Source: Ectocarpus siliculosus
Lineage: Eukaryota; Sar; Phaeophyceae; Ectocarpales; Ectocarpaceae
Length of the DNA stretch: 64,000 nucleotides
Assembly: GCA_000310025.1 (NCBI GenBank)
Contig: FN649740.1
Coordinates: 579,728-643,727, forward strand
Direction: 5' to 3'
Below, piece after piece: positions 37,801 through 47,800 of this stretch. The notes under the pieces are model-generated. The model was not told where the DNA came from and did no database searches. It saw only the letters and a program-made list of their open reading frames with translations. Position numbers and translations under genes: made by a program. Within the stretch, counting starts at the first letter, position 1, and the number at the start of each line of letters is the position of its first letter.

Positions 37801-38628
37801 GGCAGGCAGCGGGCTGAAATGTACACACAGCAGTATGCACAAACCGCAGCAGTACTCTACAGGTTGCCGTGTGTGTGGGAACACGCCCCCTTACAAGGCA
37901 GCCCCTCCCCACTGCTGGCAGCGGTTTGCTCGCAATCTGTGACAGCCCGAAATATTTCTTTGCTGCGTGGTTGAGGTCATGAGTACGCAAAGCGGAAGGA
38001 AATAAATAATAATCTGTGCTTTTTGTAGCATGCAGCCGTGCTTCCTGGGAAAGTGTCGGTCAAACTTGGCGGCAAAGAAAAAAAAATAAAATAGAACATG
38101 ATCCCGCCAGGTCGACACCCCCCCCCCCAAAAAAATGACACCGACGGGCTCGTATTGGTTTGTAAACAGAGGTAGATCTCGTCGTACCCGCCACACACAC
38201 ATGTCACCCCCACCCGTATGTCACCCCCACCCGTACAACAACATGCACTTGGATCGGACGTTGTGCCCAGGTGGGCGTTTGGCTAGACATGTCAACACAC
38301 GAAGTTTCTCGTCTCTATCGTCCCTCCCGATACGGCTTTCGCCCTTGTGCTCCCTCGTCCTCCGTGGAGACCCAGAAGAGGATCGGGTCTTGTGTCTCTG
38401 GACCGCTGGGATAGGTAAAAGAGTGGCAGAACTCTCAAAGACCTGCTGACAAAGGGCTCGCCGGGACACATGTGCATACATACGCAGACGTCGCGCGAAA
38501 ATCGAGTCATCTTTTTTCACCTGAGTTGACCCGAGCGCCCGAACGGAGGCAGTCGAAGGTCCCATGAATGCGAGGCATTCTGTGCTAACCGCAAGCAGGG
38601 CAGCGAAGGAGAGGAAAGCTCGCACCAT
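34813..38628 (-). CDS. Small plastid-targeted PDZ-domain protein, 6 exons
   Basis: Single-PDZ protein predicted to act inside the plastid; partner unknown. Exons in transcript order: 38628-38521, 37311-37189, 36496-36401, 36028-35933, 35423-35319 and 34905-34813, all phase 0, giving 206 residues. The N-terminus MVRAFLSFAALLAVSTECLAF is a signal peptide ending in AF, the bipartite plastid signal of secondary-plastid algae. A single PDZ fold spans about 70-160: NDRVVELRK, then PMGLVLEEDERGNVYIVEIV (the carboxylate-binding loop is PMGL instead of the usual xGLG), VGDKITFV, GLSRVQSAIR and GPTVKLVLE. After it comes a charged helix (SKEAEKKMARDSARLKRLQ) and a C-terminus ending in KKPWYGLF. There is no protease domain, so it is not a DegP or CtpA enzyme and more likely an adaptor. 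It is divergent from the [2Fe-2S] gene 256 bp away. Confidence 0.85.
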
Positions 38629-38884
38629 AGCTGGACAGGGATAAGCAACGACGTGCGTGATCAGTGATGATGTCAAACCTGAGCAAGGCCAGCTGTGGTA
38701 TCATACGTACGGCGTAGCAGCGAGATGCGGAGGAAATGGGGGTATAATACCACAACTCCACTCTAGAGGGCCCCAAACACGTCACACGCTTGGTGATGAG
38801 ATGACAGCACACGTAAGTAGGTGCCATCGAGACAAATCAAATAGGCCCCGATACCGCCCCCTGGTACAGCTGCTTGACCCGAGT
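38629..38884. promoter_or_regulatory. Bidirectional promoter of PDZ and [2Fe-2S] plastid genes
   Basis: The two ATGs are 256 bp apart and point away from each other, so both transcription starts and both 5' untranslated regions must fit here. No confident core-promoter motif was recognised. The shortness of the gap suggests shared control of two plastid-targeted proteins. Confidence 0.6.
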
Positions 38885-41800
38885 ATGAAGTTTTTAGCAC
38901 TTATGCTGTTGGTGGTGCTCATGGCACGGGAGTATTGCGAAGGTTTCGTGGGGACGGCTTTGCCAACAACAAGGGCAGCAGCTGCTGGAACAACAAGACA
39001 CAGGGCAGCAGCGGTCAACATGGTAAGTGACAGAGTGGCACGTTGTATGAGACTTAACGCACCTTCGCGTTGCTGTCCTCTTTCCCTACGTGATGCGCGA
39101 TACTTACCTCGGGCCTCACTCATCCATGCGACTTATTCGAAGTACTGAATCTGTGCGTATACGGGAAGACAGAAGACAGTAGTGAGAAGAAAACGTTCGA
39201 ACGACTGAAAACATGCGCATCATCAACAACGTGTAGGTTCAAATGACTCCATGTCGCGGAGGTGTAGATAGAGCTCCCCCTGCACCAGCATTGGTACAGA
39301 TTACTCTATTCTTCGTCTGCGGGTGCTGCTGTGTGGCGCTGTCGTTGGTTGCATGTCAGTTGCCGGCCGATAATACCGTGCGGTACCACAGGAGTGTATG
39401 TCGCATACAACGCATCCTGTCTTCCGTTTCGTTTTGTTGACTGGGCTGATGACGACTGGTGACGTGTCCAAGACTAGCCAGTGTGTTTAGCGTTTAGCGT
39501 GCGTTTAGGCCCTGGCCCCCTCAGGCTCGCCGCGCCTCGGGCGCAGCGCCGCAGGCGATCATTTTGGGGCAAGGATAAAGTAAAAGCACTTGCCTTTGGT
39601 GCCTTTTGTTGCCTGAGGCGTACCTGAGAAGATGCCTTAGACTTGCCGGAGGACTATTCTTGCCTCCCTCAGATGCCTTGTTTTGCCTTCTCTCATGCCT
39701 GACTGCTGTGCCTGAGAGTATATATATGCTTGTTTTAGATCTGCCTGAGGGCCATTACGGTGCCTAAGAAGATGCCTTAGACTTGCCTGAGAACTATTTT
39801 AGGGGACAACTCAAGCATACACCAGCGCATCAGCGGAAATGAAATAAACTACAGTACGTGTCCCGGTATAGTGCCGGTTGAATAGCGCCAAAGTCCGGTA
39901 TACTACCCGTAATTTTCCCCCCAATTTTTCTTGACACAGACACAGGCCTGAATAGTGGCAGAGCACCCATAAATAGGGCAATTTTTTTGTAGAAACGGAA
40001 GAACTTCCAACAATTATCTGTGTTTTAGAGGGGTAGAGCCGGGTAGATGCCTAACTCCCACCAATCACCCGTCGAGTTTGTAAGAAATTTTGTAAGACAG
40101 AGACAGATGATTGGGCGATGGGCCCGACGCTCTCGGCAGAATCACTGAAATCCTCTCGCACAGCAGCACCATACACATCACGTAGACAACATACGGTACA
40201 ACCAGCACAGCATTATACGGACTGCTGTAGGCCAAGGGCAGCCAAAGGCATACATCATGGGAGGCGTTGGGTGGGACTCTTGGGGCCCGTTGCCTGCTGT
40301 CGGCAGCACAAGCGAGTGACGACGCAAGTCAACCCGCGGTCCGTCTGCATCACCCTCAACCTACTGATCTTTGGAGCTTCCCGCACAGACGCATCCCCAC
40401 AACAGAGAAAACGAGGCCTACACACTGCTGTAGGCCAAGGCCGGCCGAAGGCACACATAATGGCTGGCGTCGGAAGCTATTTTTAGACCCCGAGGCCTAC
40501 TGCTAGCAGCGTAAGCGAGAGAACATGCGAGTGCATACAAGTCAGATCTCTGTCTGCTGTCTCTTCGTCTGCCGGCCGATCTTTGCTTCCACAACAGACG
40601 CACCCCAGAAACAGAGACAAGTGAGACGTACACAGCGCTGTAAGCCACGGGCGGCCAAATACGCGCGTCGTGGGAGGGGTCGGGCCCAATTTTCAGAGCC
40701 TGTTGCCCTCTGCTAGTAGCGAAAGCGAAGAAAGCTAGTGCGCACTCATGCACAGCAGCAGCAGCGGCAGCAGCAACAACAGCAAGCAGCAGCAGCAGCA
40801 GCAGCAGCACTGCTGCCGCTGAGCTGATGATGATGAGAGCTAAACAGCTCTTCCATTCATCCCCTGACTGACTGGTGGTATCGGGTGAGGTGTGAGGGTG
40901 CGCACTGGTGACCTACATGGTGGCGTAGGCTCCATCCATATCTAACGCTTGCTGTGATGTCTCTCTCCGACCCTTCTTTTCGCGCTTCGCGCGAAATATA
41001 TATATATATTTTGTTGGACCCTTATGTATGGGAGGGCAGCCTGAATAGTGCCCAACCGGCACTATGGAGGGATGCCCGCTATAGTGCCGGTGCAGGCACT
41101 ATCGAATCCCTCAATAGTGCCGGTTCACACACCACACACAGCCTGTTTTTGCCTCAAGCCTTCCACACCAACATGATTCGTTTGCCTTCGAGCTACAAGT
41201 AATAGCTCGGGTTCTGTTACTACGCATGGCGTCTTCAAATGTCATGGTTTACCGATCGACCAAAAGTCCACCACAGCAACTTCAGCCAATAGGTTGGGAT
41301 TTCAGTCGTGAGGCGGGCGAAAAGGAAGGTGGTGGTGGTAACGAAGGATGTGGAAAGAATACCGAAGGATAACCGTGATGATGGAGGAGGAAAATGTGGC
41401 GTTGAGGGGAACAAGAGTTTCGAGCCAGATGGCCTTGAAGATAGATTAGAAATGAGATGAGAGTTGTTGGCAATCCCTCCGCTGTTGTCGCAATAACTTA
41501 GTTTTTTCGATGATGGGGGTGTGGATCGCTGCAAAAGGTATTTAACCTTGTGCGTTACCGAAACATCTTTGTCCGGCATCCACTAATTTTATGGACTCTC
41601 TCGGCATGCCAGGTACATAGCGGCGTCGTGAGCGCTTGCAAAGGCAGTCGCCTCAACACTCACTCACTCCAACTTACTACGAAGCGACTTTGTCGTGTTT
41701 AACTTCATGCATTCATTTCTATCTGTCTCTCTCGTGAATAGTGAGGTTTGCCGCATCAGTTCACGCATTGACTTTGTTTCTTCCTGGCTTTTTTTTCCGG

Positions 41801-42734
41801 TCGGTTGCTGGGGTCATGATCGCAGGCAAACGTAGTCGTGGAGTTCACCAACTCGAAGAAGACGGTGAACGCCGTCGTGGGCTCGCCTCTTTCACAACTA
41901 TGCGCCAAGAACGGGATCAAGGTAAGCCATTCAAGAGAGAGGCCCACATATGCGTTACTTTTTCGTCGAACTAGCGATTACTCTCGCCCGGTTAATTTGC
42001 CAGGCACAACCTATATTTCGGTAACGGTACGTTTGAGGCTGTTTTCGGTGCGCCCGCTGCCGTCAACCCAATTCCATCGAAGTAGGAATCGCTGCAGGAG
42101 CAAGCCCATTGTGGCATAACGAAAAAGTCAAAAGGTAGAACCGGATGCAGGCTATAACGCTTTTCGCGACCGCATGCCAAGGCGGAACCCAGGAACTATG
42201 TTGTGCCACGATTGTGATCGTAGATAACGTCCTGAGAATCCCTTGCGTGTTTCATGTCAAACCTGCAATACTGAATACAAACATTGTGCATAAAAGTGCT
42301 GTAGAAGTGCTGCCGGTATGATTGAGATGGATATGCCACGAGCGGTACTTCGAATAGGCACACGGGGTTAGAGGGGGGACACCTTCGTCCATTCTTCAAC
42401 TTTTTTGGTTCATTCCTACTCCGAACGCCTGGGATTTCACCTATTGGGGTGCTTTGGGCGTACCAGGCGGACCACACACTATCGTGCACGCCTTCATTTT
42501 TTCCGCGAAAATGGTTGAGCGATCCTTGTCCTCGTTCACGTTGAAGTCGGAGTTTCTGCACTTGTACATACGATTGAGAATATGTGATTGCACGCGTCAA
42601 CCAAACCACAGGTCAAGTACAGCTGCAAGCAAGGAGATTGCGCGACGTGTTCGATCAATATCGACGGAAGAAACGTCAAGGCCTGCCAAGGGAGGGTGCC
42701 GGCATCTCGCCGCATCGTGAAGATCAAGGCGTGA
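38885..42734 (+). CDS. Small plastid-targeted [2Fe-2S] ferredoxin-like protein, 3 exons
   Basis: Electron-transfer or cluster-binding protein with a plant-ferredoxin-type fold, predicted to be plastidial. Exons 38885-39022, 41826-41921 and 42612-42734, all phase 0, give 118 residues. The N-terminus MKFLALMLLVVLMAREYCEG is a signal peptide followed by FVG (a G-F cleavage motif) and a Ser/Thr/Ala/Arg-rich transit region to about residue 46. The fold begins at ANVVVEFTNSKKTVNAVVGS; SPLSQLCAKNGI precedes the cluster loop. Ligands are C83-x4-C88-x2-C91-x11-C103. The first three match plant ferredoxins, but the short x11 gap to the fourth is like the SdhB/FrdB cluster rather than the roughly 29 residues of photosynthetic ferredoxin. 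It is smaller than typical ferredoxins and not a fusion, so no catalytic partner is encoded with it. The first intron (2.8 kb) hosts repeats. Redox partner unknown. Confidence 0.85.
39600..39805. repeat. Diverged tandem duplication in intron 1 of the [2Fe-2S] gene
   Basis: GAAGATGCCTTAGACTTGCC occurs near 39629 and again near 39770, each within a block beginning GCCTGAGG and ending GAACTATT or GGACTATT. The unit is about 135-140 bp and is rich in TGCCT/GCCTGAG words. Confidence 0.8.
40190..40745. repeat. Three ~207-bp degenerate tandem repeats
   Basis: Three successive units begin with a CTGTAGGCCAAGGGCAGCC-type sequence near 40219, 40425 and 40634. Other shared blocks include GCCCGTTGCCTGCTGTCGGCA-type sequence, CCACAACAGA and GAAAACGAGGCCTACACA-type sequence. 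Units differ by substitutions and small indels. Confidence 0.85.
40752..40809. repeat. (CAG)n-rich microsatellite
   Basis: CAG/CAA triplets, with a pure CAG block at the end, directly after the 207-bp tandem repeats. Confidence 0.9.
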
Positions 42735-44819
42735 GCTGGACCGAGCTATGTAGGAGCCTAGTGGCTGAGCCAGTCATCCATTGGTGTGGGGTACCTACTG
42801 AGATGTGGGGTACCGAGCATGTATCGGGGATTTTGGCTTGTTGAGCGTGCTCAGAGAGCGCCCATTACTCCTGGAAGTACATGTTTTTTATACCAAGCGT
42901 AGTAAGACTACATGTCGAGGTTCACAGCAAGTTGCAAGGCTGTGTCATTTGCCCCAAGTAACGCAACTCTGGTGGCGTTGACCTATGATAACATCCTCGT
43001 GGTTGTGGTTTCGCAGTATCGGTCGGAGGTACTACAGCAAGGCGAAAACAGGGAAGGAAGGACGTGCCCAAATTCCGCTTGTTGTGATAGACCGGGAGAA
43101 CTGATTCATCGTGGACTCTTTGTTGAGCTTTACAGTGGATGATGGGGGTAGATGGTACATGTCTTTTATGTTGTTTTCGTCCACCTGGTGTCGGCGCTGT
43201 TTCTATTCATGTTCGGCCAACCAAGAGATTAGAGGTCGTGAAGAAATCAGGTGTCGAAAGGTAGCATGGCCGCGTGCATGGAAAGCGCCCCCCAGTTATC
43301 GATCCACCAGCGTGGGATTGGTTTACCTCAAAACTCCGTAGGCGGCGATAAGTTTTGTGAAAATAGAAAGCGGTATTGTTGCGGTTGATGCTGCCTGTTG
43401 GCCAAGGCGATTCATTTAGAAATGGGTTAATGTAGCTAACTAGAGCGGCCGGCAATGGGACAGAAGAAACTGCCCCCCCCTCTAGAAATCGGTGAGAGGA
43501 TACGTGTTGTCGTTGATGCAAGGGGAAAATTTGGTAGAATTGAGAAATCAGGACGCAAATGAATGGGCTGGGGTGAGAAGATGCGTGTCGATTTTTGTTG
43601 GGACTTGACGTCAGGGAGCGAGCAGAAACAGTGTATCTTCAGGAAGATTGAAGGTCTTGCAGGGTGCATGAGTGCACTTGAGAGGCGCGGTAATGAAACG
43701 TTTGAAACCGGGAGAACCGTAGAACGATCCCTATTGTCTCATTGTTACTTTCAAACAAGAGAGTCGGTAACACGGCGGTGGCGATGTGTTTGGTGCCTGC
43801 AACATGGTTGGAATATGTATGATGGCTTTCACCGGTCCGTACTTGAGTGTATGCGCCACCACATGAGGGCCTAGGAGAGCATGGGTCCTCAGGCTCAAAA
43901 TAAGACGAATGCGAGAACTTGACCGTAAGACGAACAGAGGTTGCTCAGCTGAATCTACTCTGTCTGAAAAACAACTACTTCGAGTACATGGGAAACGGCA
44001 AGCCGCTATCCTCGCACAAAACAAGCGGTTCTTAGCGAGCACTGGCTGTTGTACCTGTTTTTGGGGCGTGAGAGCGACGCCTATCTAACCCGAGATAGAG
44101 TGGCGTTAGCACAAGTACGGGCAGTATGCACATCGTGTGCACACGCCCTCATGAAGAAAGTACGCCCGACGCTGGGGACACGTGGACACTTCCACCTTTG
44201 AATTGTGTTCTTTCGGCGAGGAAAGCTCGTTCTCTGTCTCGTCCGAGACAGACATCAACAGAGTACGCATAGCACGGCGCATCACAACAAACCCTTAACC
44301 CTGCTCGACAACATTTCTCTCGAACTACAAAGAAATTGTCGCCCGCCGGCCTCATCCACAGAATCGCAGACAAATCTTGGTGAAAAACCTGCATATTTTT
44401 TTTGAGCAAGTTGGTCACGACTTCACACCGCACGACCCCCCATCCCCAAAGGCTTGGAGGTTGGTGGGCAAAGCCTTGAAGGTTGATGGGAACGAACGTA
44501 TCCGTGGCCCGATCTACAAGCGTCACCTCCCAAACTCGCTTCGAAAGCATTCCATACGGTACTTACTGTATGGTCTGAACCCACGACCCCACATCTCGGC
44601 AACAACCCACGTTTGGAGGGAAGCTTGAGGCGATCAGCATCAACAGGAGACCCAGTCATTCGAAGCTCCTCCTCACAGCTCAAGGGGACCTCAAACCCAA
44701 GCCCCAACCACTAACTAACGTGGACCTCAAACCTGACACTAGCAACACCATATGCGCATGGCGTGCGGCAGCAGCAACAACCGGTCACGGTTGCGAAGTC
44801 AGGCCGGCCCGACAAAGGG
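42735..44819. other. Convergent intergenic region
   Basis: About 2.1 kb between the stop codons of the [2Fe-2S] gene (plus) and RMI1 (minus). I found no coding exon or clear repeat beyond short direct repeats such as GGGGTACC near 42789 and 42807. It should contain both 3' untranslated regions. Confidence 0.6.
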
Positions 44820-47800
44820 CTACAACAATGACGTCACGCGCGAGAGAAGCTCGAGGCAATCACCGTCAGTCGGAGGTTTCACCGACACCACCATGGGCAG
44901 ACCCCACTCCGAGTCACCGGTTGCAGAGTTCTGGCTCATGGCGGCGCCGGGTGTTGCCGGGGATGGCGAGGACGTTGCCCCGGCGGAAGTCTGGATTTCC
45001 ATAACGCCTTCCATCTCCCGGATTTCCTTCTCCACACGAGTCTGGTGATTTTCGGCAAAAAAGGAGAGACGGAGAGGAGTTATCACCCGAATTATGCAGC
45101 GGAACCCTCGTTCAGCAGCGATGGTGCCTGTATGATATAAGGCCGCCAAATAGGACGAATGTCCTGAATAAAGTATAAAGCCGGTGAAGTGGCTTGAAAC
45201 ACATAGAATACAACTCAAGTTGTCTCATACTCTGAAGAATGCCGGGTGTCCGGTGCTGGCCGGCCAAATCCCTCGGCAGTATCGTGCGGCCTTAAACAGG
45301 CACCACGACCACTGCTGTACCTGGATGCTTATCGCCTTCTCGGGATCCGCCTGGAAGATCTTCTTGAACTCCCGTGCTTCCACCCCGAATAGGCGCCTGG
45401 TGATTTGCTCCGAGAGGCGAACGCTGACGACAGCCGTGCCGTCTTCGATCTCGACCACAAGCTGTCGTCGTCGCCAAGTTGTTCGTGGCAGGCGTGAGTA
45501 TGGTCAGCAGGGCACGGGAGAGCCGTGGGGTGGCAGACGACAAGGAGGCGTTGACACGCTCCGTACCGCGCCGCCGCCTTGCACGGTAACATGGATCGTA
45601 CAAGACTAAAGTTCTCTTGATGAAAAGGGGCATTTTTTTTTCGGATACTGTAGGGCAAGCCAAGGTTAGACGCAGACGAAGGTCTCACCACCTTGACAGA
45701 CACGCAGCTCTCTCTGGCCATGTTGCTGCAAGAAGCAGTGAATACGTCGCACCGAAGTTCGCGGATAAAGCACGCACCGGTCAAGTAATTCGACGCGCAC
45801 GGGTGCACCTTCCCGAAAGCCATCTGCTAGTTGCTGCGATTTCCTTGGGTATTCTTGCACTAGAACATGGTATACGTTATTTCTTTCAAATGCGTTCCTC
45901 CGGGGAGCACCCTAAAACAGTGGTGTAGGCCACGGTAGACGCGGCACATGCCCATGTTGGAGGCCCCCTGTCATCACCCAAAACGGAATAAGCTCCCCCA
46001 ACCGTTACCGCCAAGCCACATTTGTTATCTACAATGCTCCACGCGATGAATCAACCTTCGATGCACACGCCTTTCACCGAACGACAACACCTACACAACG
46101 CCCAACCTTGCCTAACTTATCCCTAAGACTCACCAGGTACTTCTTCTTGCGGATCTTGCAGTTCTTTGTGTCAGACACGACGGCCTTGACGCGATACATA
46201 CCACCTCCCGCGGCGGCTAACCGATCCAGGTCCTCCAAAGACGTGTACGGGCCGCTAGGCGGAGACGGCCTCGTTCCGTTGCTCCGTTCACGGCCGCCTC
46301 CTGCTGCCATCGGTTTGAAACAGGCCAAGTGAGGTCAAGAACAAAGCCGATACACTACTACCGTAGGTGCGGTGTTGTTCGGTTCCAAGTTGTCGGGTGC
46401 GAGACTATCCATTCAGCGTTTAGTGGAGACAGCGTAACGCAGAAAGTTGGGGACTCATTGAGTGATCCATTAATGTCGATGAGAGACGAAGCCTCGCTTG
46501 AGTTGCGACTACGCCAGTAGAAAAAGTCCAACCTACGTGTGCTTGTGATGCGACACAAGGAAGGCACAGCACCCGCCTTCCCCGCCGTTTCAAATGTAAA
46601 GGCGCGGCGAATCTACCGCATCCTTTTCGCTCGCAACGCTTCTTTTTCACCTCGGCTGCCGATTTCGCTGCTGCTCCGGCCGCGCTTACTCCGCGAAGAA
46701 ACCTCCAGCCCAGTTCGGCTCCTCCCTCCACCGCCGAACTCTCCCTCGATGTCGGCGACTTCCCCGTCGCCGACATCACCACCGCCGCCCTCGCCCCGCC
46801 CTCTCCTCCGTTTCCGCGATTCCTCCTCCTGCTCTTGTCTAAGTTTCTCCTTCTGCACCCTCGCCGAGACGATCGTCGGTCGAGGGGTTACCGGTGCCGC
46901 CGTCGGAGAAGGACTTCCGGTCGACGTCGAAACCCGGGGAGGATCGCTTCGCATCCCCGGGTTTCTTCCGTTTCGGACAGCAGCAGCATTCGCAGCAGCG
47001 ACAGCCTCTTTTGGGGGTTCGTTGTCATGTTCCTCGTCGTCGAAGTCTGGTTCTTCCAGATACTCGAACCCCGGTCCGTCATCGTCCTCCAAGTCTTGGA
47101 ACGCGGGGACCCGCGTCTGCGAACAGATTGACACGAGCGAGCGCATGGAGAGATACATGGGTGGATGGGTTCGTTTCGGGTAGATCAATCCTATGTCGAA
47201 GAACAGCAGGCATGCGTTAAGGAGAGAGGCAAGTGACGAAAGACAGGGACGGGTGTGTTGGCAGGCCCATCACGGGTATGGTGTTAAAACATTGGTGCGT
47301 CCCACGCCGCTGGTACTGCACGAGGGGCCGTATGGTCAAGGATGGATATAGGACAAAAAAGCCGCTCTCTCCACCGACACTTACCTCTCCGCCTCGTGGT
47401 CTCCCCTGCCCGCCACTTGAACCAGAGCTTCTACTCCGGGCTGCGCCCTGCGGACTCTGGCTTCGCGCCGTCCCGACCGTCTCTGCTGCTGAGCTAGTAG
47501 CAGAGAGCGTCGAGGCGGAATAGGGGTTGAGGACGCGTACTCCAGTGGAAGCAGCCGCCGACCTTGCAGGAGTCGAACCAGGCCCTGTCGCGGCGGCGTA
47601 CGGATTGAATACACCGGAGCCAGACCCGCTCGGCCTGCTGCTACCAACGACCCCCCCCTTCCCCGAGGCGGACCTCGACCGCTGCTGCCCTTCCGTGTCG
47701 GCGGCTCGTCGGCCCTGGGATGATAACGGTGTGTCCGCGTTGCCCCCCGACGACGACGACGACGATAAGTCCACCACGCCACTAGGGTCAGCGTTCTCGT

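Larger units (their letters stand above)
39867..41125. mobile_element. Candidate terminal-inverted-repeat element in an intron
   Basis: The sequence TATAGTGCCGGTT at 39867-39879 reappears inverted as AACCGGCACTAT at 41054-41065, with further direct copies at 41080-41091 and 41113-41125. The enclosed 1.2 kb has no transposase and holds the 207-bp tandem repeats and a CAG microsatellite. This fits a non-autonomous TIR element or a nested repeat cluster inside intron 1 of the [2Fe-2S] gene. A target-site duplication was not established. Confidence 0.5.

Noticed and set aside
39243-39440. 65-codon frame after the first exon of the [2Fe-2S] gene
   Set aside because: It would need an unsupported splice. 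The exon at 41826 joins the first exon in phase and starts the ferredoxin fold directly.
46613-47183. Plus-strand 214-codon Ser/Pro-rich frame
   Set aside because: It is antisense to the RMI1 linker exon 47116-46651, which has conserved splice phase and continuity with both OB domains.
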